A stretch of 31,047 nucleotides of DNA from Proteiniphilum sp. UBA4977 (GTDB taxonomy: Bacteria; Bacteroidota; Bacteroidia; Bacteroidales; Dysgonomonadaceae). Positions 14,835-23,010 of this stretch are shown here, one piece after another (within the stretch, counting starts at the first letter, position 1; each line of letters starts with the position of its first letter). The position numbers were made by a program, and so were the translations under genes. The stretch covers positions 1 to 31,047 of the forward strand of contig DGZP01000099.1 of assembly GCA_002398565.1 (NCBI GenBank), in the 5' to 3' direction. The notes under the pieces were generated by a model. That model searched no databases. It saw only the letters and a program-made list of their open reading frames with translations, and was not told where the DNA came from.

Positions 14835-15395
14835 TCAGTATTGATTTTCAAACCGGTACTGTACCATGTCATAGTAGGTTGGCTCATACTTCGACTGATC
14901 ATAGGAAGATCCCATATTAAAGGGAACAATCATTTTTACTTTGCCGAGGTGTCCCACGTAGCTGAGGGGAACGATCCATCCGGGCGTACTGTAATTGCCT
15001 TTCGTGGATGAGGTTACCGGTCCTATGAATACGATCTCTTCCGGATAAAGACTCTTTAGATTGGAGTATCGGGTAGTGTCGCCTGTGTTGAAATAGTTCA
15101 AACCGCTGAAACGAACATATACCTCCTCCTTCCATTGCAGCTTCTGGCTCTTGTTGCCATAGTCGATCACATGAAAATAAACTCCAGTAGCAGGATCTTT
15201 ATAAAATTCGTTCTCTTCGAAGGTACTATCCGATGGAAAGTCCTTGAGAATGGTGAGATGATTGGAGTCTATAAACAGGTCGATGGCTTTTTCTTCTGCC
15301 TTCAGATAATCGGCATAGGTCATGGTATCCTTGCAGGATACAACGAAAAATAATAATCCACCAAGGAAAATTACAATGAGATATAAATGCTTCAT
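14835..15395 (-). CDS. DUF4827-type lipoprotein
   Basis: 186 residues. A lipoprotein signal ends in FFVVSC (Cys21). The rest (DTMTYADYLKAEEKAIDLFI, GVYFHVIDYG, VYVRFSGLNYFNTGDTT, GWIVPLSYVGHLGKVKMIVPF, YYDMVQYRF) resembles the Bacteroidota DUF4827 family, with an FKBP-like arrangement of a central strand and a long flap. The function is unknown; a periplasmic folding or envelope role is possible (inference). The gene occurs next to glmM and a DHH phosphoesterase, as commonly seen in the order. Confidence 0.82.
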   Translation of the reverse strand: MKHLYLIVIFLGGLLFFVVSCKDTMTYADYLKAEEKAIDLFIDSNHLTILKDFPSDSTFEENEFYKDPATGVYFHVIDYGNKSQKLQWKEEVYVRFSGLNYFNTGDTTRYSNLKSLYPEEIVFIGPVTSSTKGNYSTPGWIVPLSYVGHLGKVKMIVPFNMGSSYDQSKYEPTYYDMVQYRFENQY

Positions 15396-15438
15396 ATGAA
15401 TCTGTCGTTTAAATAAAACAACTCACTTTATTGAATTA

Positions 15439-15470
15439 CAAAAGTACACAATCTGCTTTAAATAAACCAA
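15439..15470 (-). promoter_or_regulatory. Promoter of the DUF4827-glmM unit
   Basis: Minus-strand TACTTTTG (15446-15439) matches TAnnTTTG, with TTGG (15470-15467) 20 nt upstream. The predicted start is near 15433. The 113-nt gap 15396-15508 holds nothing else I can see. Confidence 0.55.
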
Positions 15471-15508
15471 CCGTAACATTGAAATAAAAGTTAGTTTTTA
15501 AAAAATGA

Positions 15509-16567
15509 TCATAGTTGGCTGATGGCTTGTTTCAGCTTGCCTTCATAGGCTTTTAACCCGTCGGCATAGATGCGCAGCGCTTCCTCGAAGGTTCCGTAAT
15601 GCTCTCCTCCAGAGGCGTTTAGGTGCCCGCCGCCATTAAAGAATTCAGCTGCAAATTCATTGCATGGAAATGAAAGCTGTGAGCGAAACGAAAGTTTTGT
15701 CAAACCCTCGTCTTCCCGGATGAAGGTGGAGAAGATAATATCTTTGATGCTGAGCGGATAATTCACGAAACCTTCCGTATCCCCTTTACTGAACCGGAAT
15801 TGTGCCTGATCCTCCTTTGAAAGATAGATGAGCGCTGCATGCAGATCGTGATAAATATCCATGCGCTGCGACAGGGTGAACCCAAGCAGTCTGAAGCGCG
15901 CTTCAGAATAATTGTGAAAGACATGCGAATAGATGGCATCCTTATCGATCTTTTTTCTTAGTAAAAGGCTGATGATTTCAAATATCTCGGGATCACTGGA
16001 GTTAAAGGTAAACCCTCCGGTGTCGGTCATCATGCCGCAATAGATACATTCTGCTTCGGCCAGGGTGATTTCATCGTATTTGCCTGCCTGGAATAATAGC
16101 CTGAATATGAGTTCGCTGGTGGAAGATATTTCAGGATGGGATACGACAATGTCAAATATGTTTCCCGGAAAAAGATGATGATCGACCAGAATCTTTTTTG
16201 CCGGTGATGTTTCCAGGGCGACGCCCATATCTCCCGTTCTTTTCGGAATATTGTAGTCGAGTGCGAAAATAAGATCCGTATGATGAAGGATATGTTGAGC
16301 TGCGGATGGATTGTACTCGTAAATTTCCACCTCATTGGCCCCCTTCATCCATTTCAGGAAGTAAGGGAATGAATTGGGTACTATAATTCGTACCTGTTTT
16401 CCCCTTCCTTTGAGATAATGATACAGAGCGAGAGAGGAACCCAGTGCATCACCGTCGGGTGAAAGATGGGTGGTAATCACAATTTTTTCTGATCTCTCCA
16501 CAGCATCTGTAATTGCTGCTACTTTTGCCGGGTGAATTAACTCAGAGATCGGATTTGTCAAATTCAT
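15509..16567 (-). CDS. DHH/DHHA1 phosphoesterase, NrnA-like nanoRNase / pAp phosphatase
   Basis: 352 residues with the DHH pattern: THLSPDGDALGS (His34, Asp38, Asp40), ALDYN (second-motif Asp), VDHHLFP (the DHH motif), YCGMMTDTGGF, and the DHHA1 signature GGGHLNASGGE near the C-terminus. NrnA-type enzymes degrade 2- to 5-nt RNAs and remove the 3'-phosphate of pAp; in some bacteria homologues also cleave linear pApA from c-di-AMP. With cdaA in the same window this second role is worth noting (inference only). It lies 36 nt after the comEC stop on the same strand. Confidence 0.92.
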   Translation of the reverse strand: MNLTNPISELIHPAKVAAITDAVERSEKIVITTHLSPDGDALGSSLALYHYLKGRGKQVRIIVPNSFPYFLKWMKGANEVEIYEYNPSAAQHILHHTDLIFALDYNIPKRTGDMGVALETSPAKKILVDHHLFPGNIFDIVVSHPEISSTSELIFRLLFQAGKYDEITLAEAECIYCGMMTDTGGFTFNSSDPEIFEIISLLLRKKIDKDAIYSHVFHNYSEARFRLLGFTLSQRMDIYHDLHAALIYLSKEDQAQFRFSKGDTEGFVNYPLSIKDIIFSTFIREDEGLTKLSFRSQLSFPCNEFAAEFFNGGGHLNASGGEHYGTFEEALRIYADGLKAYEGKLKQAISQL

Positions 16568-16595
16568 TTTGGTGTAATCTTTTGCAATGTGGCAA

Positions 16596-16603
16596 CAAAA
16601 GTA
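16596..16603 (-). promoter_or_regulatory. Possible promoter -7 element for the DHH phosphoesterase
   Basis: Minus-strand TACTTTTG matches TAnnTTTG, 29 nt upstream of the start codon at 16567, in the short gap after comEC. No matching -33 is seen. Confidence 0.4.
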
Positions 16604-18568
16604 CTAAAAAATCAGGGAAAAGGCACCCTCTTGTGTGACATTGTGCACATCGATACCCAGCCGAAGGCACTCGGCATTCATGCAGTTTGCGGTATTGCGC
16701 GGAAGAGAACTGTCCAGAACGATGAGAGATGGTTCAATGAGCAGGAGCAGTTGTCCGATGTGGAATCCGGCATTTTCGGAGAGGACCAGTACGTCTACCC
16801 GGAATGGTGATTCGGCAATGAAGCCGGCGAGTGAATTATCAGAGAGACGAAGAACACGCTTCCGGAAGTGTGGCAGGACTCCGTTTCCGGGGATATTCAG
16901 GAAATGGCGTTTCCCTTCTGCGAACAGGGCTATCTCGCTTCTGCCGGAATTGTTGAATACCACCAGCTGGGGAGCAGGCTTAAATATTTCTTTCTGCAGT
17001 GAACTCAACTGAAACGCAAGCATCGACGTCAGGGCGATTAATAATGGTCGGGCACGGTGGGAAAAGACAAATCTGGTAAAGGAAAAGACAAAGGTAATTA
17101 ACAGAAGCATCTGAATGAACGAAATATAGTTGTCGGTAAGTTGAGCGAAAGGGAGTGATTCGAAAATATGGACGATACGCAAGGTGACGTTGGCGAGTGT
17201 TTCAGCAACCCATTGAAAGACGGATTCCATGCCGTCCATGGCTCCGGCTGCTACCCGGTTTATTGCACCTACGGCCATGAGTGCCGCGGCGGCATATATC
17301 ACGATCCCGATTAAGGGTACAACCAGCAGGTTGGTCAAGAAAAACCAGACAGGGAAGGTGCCGAAGTAATAGAGTACCAACGGGAAGACGCCCATCTGTG
17401 CAGATGTTGAGACGGTCAACAGACTCCACATGTATTTCACTATCTGTCCTTTCGGAGTATACAGGCCATATAATTTCGGCTGAAAATAGAGAATAGCCGC
17501 TACTGCACCAAAACTCATTTGAAAGCTCACATCGAAGAGGCTGAACGGACTGAACAGGAGAATAAAAAAAGCTGCCGCTGCCAGCGTGTTGTATGTAAAT
17601 CCTTTCCTGTGTTGCATGTTGCCGAGACAGAAAATGGAGACCATGATGGCTGCACGCATCACGGAAGCAGATCCGCCTGTAAGAAACACGTAGTACCACA
17701 GTGTCAGGATGACCAACCCTTGGCGTAAGACATATCTCCTGCCCGACTTTCCCAGGAATGAGAATAGCAGGTCTATGATAAGGTAGACGATGCCGACATG
17801 CAGCCCGCTCACAGCCAGTACATGTGCAGTGCCGGAAGCTCTGAATGCCTCCTGAACATCGTCGGAGAGGTCTTCCCGGTACCCTAGTGTGAGGGCAGAG
17901 ATAAGGGCACAGGCGTCCTTTTCGCGGATCAGTGAACGGTACATTGCCAGTATCTTTGTCCGCAAACGCTGTGACCGTAGCATAATGGCATGGGATTGGC
18001 GACCTGTTTTCTGCCACTCCAACGCGGAGATATAAGCCGTTCCGGCGAAGCCTTTTATTTTCATGTAACGCACATAATCGAAATCGTCAGGATTGCCGAA
18101 GTTTCTGAATGGTTGCATTCTTGTATAAAAGATGATCTCATCGCCCGGTTTCAAGGACCCGGCTTCGTTGTCAGGGGCAAGATATAACTTTACCTTTTGC
18201 CGATAAGGATATACAATTGCCACATTACAGGCGATGGAGCGGGGTTTCACTTCAGGAATGTCAAGGAGTATTCCTATATAATATCGCGGCTCATTTGGAA
18301 AAAGGAATTCTCTGTTTCTTTCCTGTTCCCGGTATTGTAAAAGAGTAAGCGAAAAGAGAAAAAGGTATAAACCGGCTCCGAACATCCACCGGCCGGGATA
18401 CCGGAGCTTTTTGCCAATAACGTAGGTGAGCACCATGAAGATCAGCCCTGTAAGAAAAAACCAATGAACATTGGGTGTCCATGCTGGAAACAGGACACAG
18501 GCCATGATACCTGCCATAACAGGTAAAAGCAAGCGTAAGAATGGTGCTTTCCCGATAAAACCGTTCAT
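16604..18568 (-). CDS. comEC: ComEC/Rec2-family DNA-uptake channel protein
   Basis: 654 residues. Two N-terminal membrane helices and an OB-like DUF4131 region (about 20-190) come before the Competence domain with many membrane helices and the signature SALTLGYREDLSD, GTAHVLAVSGLHVGI, FSLFDVSFQMSFGAVAAI. The C-terminal segment (about 540-654) resembles the lactamase-like domain in secondary structure but has no HxHxDH metal motif. ComEC forms the inner-membrane channel for single-stranded DNA in natural transformation. No other competence genes are near; many Bacteroidota retain comEC without known competence. It begins 85 nt after rpe. Confidence 0.92.
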   Translation of the reverse strand: MNGFIGKAPFLRLLLPVMAGIMACVLFPAWTPNVHWFFLTGLIFMVLTYVIGKKLRYPGRWMFGAGLYLFLFSLTLLQYREQERNREFLFPNEPRYYIGILLDIPEVKPRSIACNVAIVYPYRQKVKLYLAPDNEAGSLKPGDEIIFYTRMQPFRNFGNPDDFDYVRYMKIKGFAGTAYISALEWQKTGRQSHAIMLRSQRLRTKILAMYRSLIREKDACALISALTLGYREDLSDDVQEAFRASGTAHVLAVSGLHVGIVYLIIDLLFSFLGKSGRRYVLRQGLVILTLWYYVFLTGGSASVMRAAIMVSIFCLGNMQHRKGFTYNTLAAAAFFILLFSPFSLFDVSFQMSFGAVAAILYFQPKLYGLYTPKGQIVKYMWSLLTVSTSAQMGVFPLVLYYFGTFPVWFFLTNLLVVPLIGIVIYAAAALMAVGAINRVAAGAMDGMESVFQWVAETLANVTLRIVHIFESLPFAQLTDNYISFIQMLLLITFVFSFTRFVFSHRARPLLIALTSMLAFQLSSLQKEIFKPAPQLVVFNNSGRSEIALFAEGKRHFLNIPGNGVLPHFRKRVLRLSDNSLAGFIAESPFRVDVLVLSENAGFHIGQLLLLIEPSLIVLDSSLPRNTANCMNAECLRLGIDVHNVTQEGAFSLIF

Positions 18569-18653
18569 TGTTTACGCGCCACAAAATAAAAACAACAACC
18601 GCTCAGGCAGAGAATAAGCGATAACAGTAGTCAGAAGCAGCGGTACATGACTT

Positions 18654-19304
18654 TTACAAAGCCCGTAACATCCGGATAGTATCTTCGGGGTTTTCCGAAG
18701 AAAAGACAAAGCTGCCGGCAACAAGCACATCGGCACCTGCATCAACCAGTCTTCGTCCTGTTTCAAGGTTTACTCCTCCATCCACCTCAATCAGGGTAGA
18801 GGTATGTTGTTTCAGAATCATTTTCTTGAGCTGGTCTACTTTTCTCAGTGAATGCTCAATAAAGCGCTGTCCCCCAAAACCCGGGTTTACGGACATTAGC
18901 AGTACCATGTCCAGATCGGACAGGATATCCTCCAGCAGAAATACCGGGGTGTGCGGATTCAATGTGACCGCCGGCTTCATCCCTTTTTTTCTGATCTCCT
19001 GCACTACCCTGTGCAGGTGAGTACAAGCTTCATAGTGCACATTCATATAGGTGGCGCCCGTAGCAGCTATCTCATCGATAAATTTGTCAGGTTCAACAAT
19101 CATCAGATGGGCATCCATAGGCTTGTTTGTTACCTTTTTTAAAAGACTGATTATCGGAAATCCAAAAGAGATATTCGGCACGAAAACGCCATCCATGATA
19201 TCAAGATGGATCCAGTCTGCCTCACTTCGATTGAGCATCTCCACGTCTTTTTCCAGGTTTAAAAAATCAGCCGCCAACAGCGACGGGGCCACCATCGTAC
19301 TCAT
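18654..19304 (-). CDS. rpe: Ribulose-phosphate 3-epimerase
   Basis: 216 residues, typical length. Motifs of this TIM-barrel enzyme: VAPSLLAADF, WIHLDIMDGVFVPNISFG, DAHLMIVEP, MSVNPGFGGQRF, IEVDGGV and VAGSFVF. It interconverts ribulose-5-phosphate and xylulose-5-phosphate in the pentose phosphate pathway, using a metal held by His and Asp residues in these motifs. It is the first gene of the minus-strand run, with a promoter at 19332-19339. MVAPS at residue 4 is an alternative start. Confidence 0.97.
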   Translation of the reverse strand: MSTMVAPSLLAADFLNLEKDVEMLNRSEADWIHLDIMDGVFVPNISFGFPIISLLKKVTNKPMDAHLMIVEPDKFIDEIAATGATYMNVHYEACTHLHRVVQEIRKKGMKPAVTLNPHTPVFLLEDILSDLDMVLLMSVNPGFGGQRFIEHSLRKVDQLKKMILKQHTSTLIEVDGGVNLETGRRLVDAGADVLVAGSFVFSSENPEDTIRMLRAL

Positions 19305-19331
19305 ATATATAATTATTGTGAATTTTTATTT

Positions 19332-19339
19332 CAAAGGTA
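19332..19339 (-). promoter_or_regulatory. Promoter -7 element of rpe
   Basis: Minus-strand TACCTTTG matches TAnnTTTG, 27 nt upstream of the rpe start. The upstream region is A/T-rich without a clear TTTG. Confidence 0.5.
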
Positions 19340-19394
19340 GCGTTTTTTTTATATTAAAAAGAACGAAATACATATTTAATGAAGACATTTTACA

Positions 19395-19402
19395 TATCTT
19401 TG
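19395..19402 (+). promoter_or_regulatory. Promoter -7 element of the TlpA-like lipoprotein gene
   Basis: TATCTTTG, an exact TAnnTTTG, 30 nt before the ATG at 19433. It lies 55 nt from the divergent rpe promoter element, so the two promoters may affect each other. It also shows that the open frame upstream of 19433 (from 19379) is not translated. Confidence 0.55.
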
Positions 19403-19432
19403 CCGTGGTTTAAACATAAAAAAGAAATTAAA

Positions 19433-20545
19433 ATGAGGAAGTTATTGTTCTTTTTCTTCACTGCCGCATTTCTGCTTTCCTGCCAGAATGGTAAGAATTA
19501 CACGGTCAATGGTACGATTGCAGATGAATCATATGAAGGCACCAATGTGTATGTACAGCAAATGACCGATGAGACCATGAATGTTGTGGATACGTTGGTG
19601 GTAACAAATGGCTCATTCTCGTTAAATGGGGTAGCAGACAGTACGTTACTTCGCTTCATCTCGCTTGACGAAACAATCAATCCGCAGCAGGAGAGCAGGG
19701 TGCCTGTATTGATTGAGCCGGGAAGGATAGAGGTGTTGTTTGACACCATAGTAACAGTGAAAGGTACAAAGGTAAATGATGCCTATACAGATTTCAGAAT
19801 AAAGCAGAAAGCGCTGATGAAAACTATCCGCGGTGTAATGGAGCAATACAATACTGCAAATGCCGAAGGAACGATGACCGATTCTCTGGAGGCAGAAATC
19901 AATATGACATACGACAATATAAGCGAGCAGCTCAACGGTTTGAATTTTAATTTCATCAAAGAAAATATCGGAAACGAACTTGGGAAGTATCTGTTTCTTT
20001 CTTCTTCATCCATGTTCTCACCGGAACAGCAGAAAGAGATTCTCAATCTTACAGATGAAAATTTCAAAGCGGGTAAAAATATTCAACGTATCATTAAGCG
20101 GCTGGAAAATCTGGAGAATGTGGCTGTGGGCAAGAAATTCGTCGATTTTACATTAAAGGATACCGAAGGTAATGAGGTCTCGCTATCCGACTACGCCGGT
20201 AAAGGAAAATATGTACTTGTCGACTTCTGGGCTGTGTGGTGTGGACCCTGCCGTCAGGAAATGCCCAACGTAGTGGCTGCCTACAACAAGTATAAATCGA
20301 AAGGTTTTGAGGTGGTGGGTGTTTCACTAGATCAGGATCATGAGAAATGGGTGAAGGGCCTTAAAGATTTGAATATGACCTGGCCGCAGATGTCTGACCT
20401 GCAGTATTGGGAAAGTCCTGTCGTGGATTTGTATGCCATTGAAGGTATACCGCACACCGTCCTCCTGGATAAGGATGGAATTATCATTGAAAAGAATCTG
20501 ACAGGTGACGCCCTCGATGCCAAACTGGCTGAATTGATGCCATAA
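19433..20545 (+). CDS. DUF4369-TlpA thiol-disulfide oxidoreductase lipoprotein
   Basis: 370 residues. A lipoprotein signal ends in FLLSC (Cys17), so the protein is anchored in the envelope. Next is a DUF4369 beta domain (about 22-115), a helical linker (115-230), and a TlpA/AhpC-TSA thioredoxin domain (about 231-370) with WCGPC (Cys270, Cys273) and a cis-Pro in GIPHTVLLDKDG. It probably reduces or isomerises periplasmic disulfides; the DUF4369 part is a Bacteroidota add-on of unknown role. It is a single-gene unit with a strong terminator just after it. Confidence 0.93.
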   Translation: MRKLLFFFFTAAFLLSCQNGKNYTVNGTIADESYEGTNVYVQQMTDETMNVVDTLVVTNGSFSLNGVADSTLLRFISLDETINPQQESRVPVLIEPGRIEVLFDTIVTVKGTKVNDAYTDFRIKQKALMKTIRGVMEQYNTANAEGTMTDSLEAEINMTYDNISEQLNGLNFNFIKENIGNELGKYLFLSSSSMFSPEQQKEILNLTDENFKAGKNIQRIIKRLENLENVAVGKKFVDFTLKDTEGNEVSLSDYAGKGKYVLVDFWAVWCGPCRQEMPNVVAAYNKYKSKGFEVVGVSLDQDHEKWVKGLKDLNMTWPQMSDLQYWESPVVDLYAIEGIPHTVLLDKDGIIIEKNLTGDALDAKLAELMP

Positions 20546-20570
20546 TCATGTGGACATGACGGAAAAGAAG

Positions 20571-20601
20571 AATGAGCCGCATATTGTGGCTCATTTTTTT
20601 T
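20571..20601 (+). terminator. Intrinsic terminator after the TlpA-like gene
   Basis: AATGAGCC (20571-20578) pairs with GGCTCATT (20588-20595) over a 9-nt loop, followed at once by eight T's. The T-run probably also serves as the -33 region of the next promoter. Confidence 0.88.
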
Positions 20602-20627
20602 CATTCCGATATTTATCACTATTTTTG
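20597..20627 (+). promoter_or_regulatory. Promoter of the amidase gene
   Basis: TATTTTTG at 20620-20627 matches TAnnTTTG. Nineteen nt upstream is TTTT (20597-20600), which is the tail of the preceding terminator. The leader would be only about 10 nt, and the amidase ATG is at 20644. Confidence 0.45.
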
Positions 20628-20643
20628 CAAAAAGAAAACCCAC

Positions 20644-21741
20644 ATGAAACCCTGTATAAAACTACTTTTATTACTGTTCTTGGGTGTATTTCTGCCTTTT
20701 CATTCCGGTCAGTCTGCCAATCCGCAAAACGGTAAATTTACAGTGGTGATTGATCCCGGCCACGGAGGTAAAGACCCGGGAGCCGTGGGTTCCGTTTCGA
20801 AAGAGAAAGATATCGTACTCTCTGTCGGCCTACAACTGGGGAAACTCATCGAGCGGAATCATCCCGACGTGAAGGTATTGTATACCCGTAGTTCGGACCG
20901 TTTTGTGGAACTAAACCAACGTGCTGAAATTGCAAATAAGGCCCATGCCGATTTATTCATATCAATTCATTGCAATGCACTTGACCGACGGCGTACCTCT
21001 CCTCAGGGAGTGGAAACATTTGTACTGGGTTTGCACCGGAGCAAGGACAATCTGGATGTAGCCAAGGCGGAGAATGCCGTGATCATGTACGAAGATGATT
21101 ACTCGGTGAAATACGAAGGTTTTAATCCCAATGAGCCCGAGTCCTATATCATTTTTGAGTTCATGGCCAATGAGTTCCTTTCGCAAAGTGTTTACTTCGC
21201 TACGCTTGTGCAAAATCAGCTGGTAAACAGTTCCAAGCGGGTTAACCGCAGTGTGCGTCAGGCAGGTTTTCTGGTGTTGAGAGAGGTGGCCATGCCGAGC
21301 ATCCTTATTGAACTGGGGTATATAAGCAATAGAAATGATGAGAAATACCTGAAGAGTGCGAGCGGACAGTCTTCATTGGCTTCCTCCATCTATCAGGGAT
21401 TTAAAGAATATAAGCGGGAGTATGACAAGAAAAGCTATGTCTTTGCCGGTTCCGCCGGCGACAGTAGGAAGTCTACTGTTTTGCAGCAAACACCCGTTGC
21501 TGATGGAGCTGAAAAAGAGTATCGTGTTCAGTTTCTCACATCCTCCCGTAAATATGCGGAAGGATCATCTGCTTTTAAAGGGTTGAGTCCGGTAGATTTT
21601 TACACCGACGGTTCCACCTATAAATATACTTATGGCAGTACTGAAAAACAGAGCGAGATTGAACAGACTCTCAAAGAAGTAAGAAGGAAATTTAAAGATG
21701 CCTTTATTGTGGAATTTGAAGGTGGACGACGCATCAAATAA
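20644..21741 (+). CDS. N-acetylmuramoyl-L-alanine amidase (Amidase_3) with C-terminal SPOR-like region
   Basis: 365 residues from the ATG at 20644, directly followed by a signal peptide (KLLLLLFLGVFLPFHSG). The Amidase_3 domain (about 32-245) has the zinc site VVIDPGHGGKDPGA (His40), RSSDRFVELNQRAEIAN, LFISIHCNA (second His) and ILIELGYISN (catalytic Glu). It cuts the bond between MurNAc and the stem peptide in periplasmic peptidoglycan, probably during cell separation. The last about 75 residues (YRVQFLTSSRKY, YTDGSTYKYTYGS, AFIVEFEGGRRI) look like a SPOR-type domain that binds denuded glycan. The MCE gene follows after 15 nt. Confidence 0.93.
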   Translation: MKPCIKLLLLLFLGVFLPFHSGQSANPQNGKFTVVIDPGHGGKDPGAVGSVSKEKDIVLSVGLQLGKLIERNHPDVKVLYTRSSDRFVELNQRAEIANKAHADLFISIHCNALDRRRTSPQGVETFVLGLHRSKDNLDVAKAENAVIMYEDDYSVKYEGFNPNEPESYIIFEFMANEFLSQSVYFATLVQNQLVNSSKRVNRSVRQAGFLVLREVAMPSILIELGYISNRNDEKYLKSASGQSSLASSIYQGFKEYKREYDKKSYVFAGSAGDSRKSTVLQQTPVADGAEKEYRVQFLTSSRKYAEGSSAFKGLSPVDFYTDGSTYKYTYGSTEKQSEIEQTLKEVRRKFKDAFIVEFEGGRRIK

Positions 21742-21756
21742 AGATTAAATGAATCT

Positions 21757-22650
21757 ATGAAGAGAAATATAAGCAGATATGCAATCATTGGCCTTACTTT
21801 TATTGCCAGTATCGGAATGCTTTATTATGGGATTAACTTTCTGAAAGGTATCAATGTCCTCAAAAAGCAGAACCAGTATTACGCCGTTTTTGATGATGTT
21901 TCCAAACTGCTCATTTCATCTCCCATCTATGTAAAAGGCTATCAGATTGGGTTGATCAATACTATCAGTATGATTAGCGATGATCCGATGCTTTTTGCCG
22001 TGGGAATCAACTTGAAGGAACCGCTGCGAATAACGGAAGGAAGTTACCTTGAATATGGGGTCGACATGTTTGGCGCATCCACGGTAAACCTTGTGATGGG
22101 ATCATCACACATTTACCTTCAACCCGGCGATACCCTTACAGGAGGTATGGAGGCAAGCCTGATGGATAAGGTGGCAAGTGTTATGCCCAGGACTGATTCA
22201 ATTCTCCTGCGTGTCGATTCAGTGGTATACTCGCTGAACAAATTAATGGCACATCCCATGTGGACGCACTCACTTGAGGGAATCGGAAATACCGTCATAC
22301 AATTGAACCGTTCGAGCGAAAGCCTGAACAGGTTGATAAACTCACTGGAGACCGACCTGCCAGTAATCAGCCGTAATCTTTCAAATGTCTCGGCCGATTT
22401 GAAAAATGTTTCCGGCGAACTGAATCAAATGGACCTGGCTCATACGTTTGCCTCAATTGATGAGACTGTGACCAACTTGAAAATGCTGACCGGAAAAATG
22501 AACAGTAAAGACAATTCCCTTGGCTTGCTGATGAACGATACGAAGCTGCACGACAGCCTGAATGTAACCATTGATACTGCGACAAAACTGCTCGAAGATA
22601 TTCGTCAGAATCCCGAACGGTATTTAAGTATCAAAGTACGGCTGTTTTAG
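21757..22650 (+). CDS. MCE/MlaD-family lipid-transport protein
   Basis: 297 residues. One N-terminal membrane helix (about 8-26) is followed by a single MCE domain (about 38-115: YYAVFDDVSKLLISSPIYVKGYQIGLI) and a long amphipathic helical C-terminus (about 140-290, with repeated Asn/Ser/Leu heptads). MlaD-type proteins form periplasmic hexamers that move phospholipids between membranes. The permease (mlaE) and ATPase (mlaF) genes are not beside it, so it is an orphan subunit here. It is paired with the amidase gene (15-nt gap), which suggests co-regulation of envelope work. Confidence 0.92.
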   Translation: MKRNISRYAIIGLTFIASIGMLYYGINFLKGINVLKKQNQYYAVFDDVSKLLISSPIYVKGYQIGLINTISMISDDPMLFAVGINLKEPLRITEGSYLEYGVDMFGASTVNLVMGSSHIYLQPGDTLTGGMEASLMDKVASVMPRTDSILLRVDSVVYSLNKLMAHPMWTHSLEGIGNTVIQLNRSSESLNRLINSLETDLPVISRNLSNVSADLKNVSGELNQMDLAHTFASIDETVTNLKMLTGKMNSKDNSLGLLMNDTKLHDSLNVTIDTATKLLEDIRQNPERYLSIKVRLF

Positions 22651-23010
22651 GTTGAAGAAGTTTCAATTTGGTACCTCCAGAAACATTTAATTAGAATGAT
22701 TATAAATAAGGAGCTTCAAAAAAAATGAAATAAAACTCGTTGATACTTGGGGGGTAAGTAACAAAAATGTAATATATTTGTAATTTTTAGTGAATGAACT
22801 TTTTTTCAGTATTGTGTTGTTAATCAACCATGTTCAACCTGACTGGTCTCGGTGATTAATTGATTTACAGATATTTGTACGTATTTAGTTGATAAATAGG
22901 GCTGTTGTTTTGGAACAGATTTTTTCAAAAGAGTTCATTTTTTTATCTCGTTTTTTTTTTGAAAATTTGTACTCCTGTTGAAGGAAGGAAAAAGATCATT
23001 ATAGGATTCA
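22651..23010 (+). promoter_or_regulatory. 360-bp AT-rich leader region of dnaA
   Basis: No gene fits here. A promoter element TATATTTG lies at 22773-22780 (TTGG at 22747-22750 with a long 22-nt spacer), giving a leader of about 220 nt; a weaker AAAATTTG is at 22962-22969. TCAACC is repeated at 22824-22829 and 22834-22839, one helical turn apart. T-runs at 22799-22806 and 22951-22960 are unusually long. I see no exact DnaA box (TTATCCACA or reverse) and no iteron array, so an origin is not supported by eye. Confidence 0.5.

Noticed and set aside
17202..18017. 271-codon minus-strand frame within comEC
   Set aside because: It is in another frame of the same strand as comEC, and the comEC frame carries all conserved motifs.
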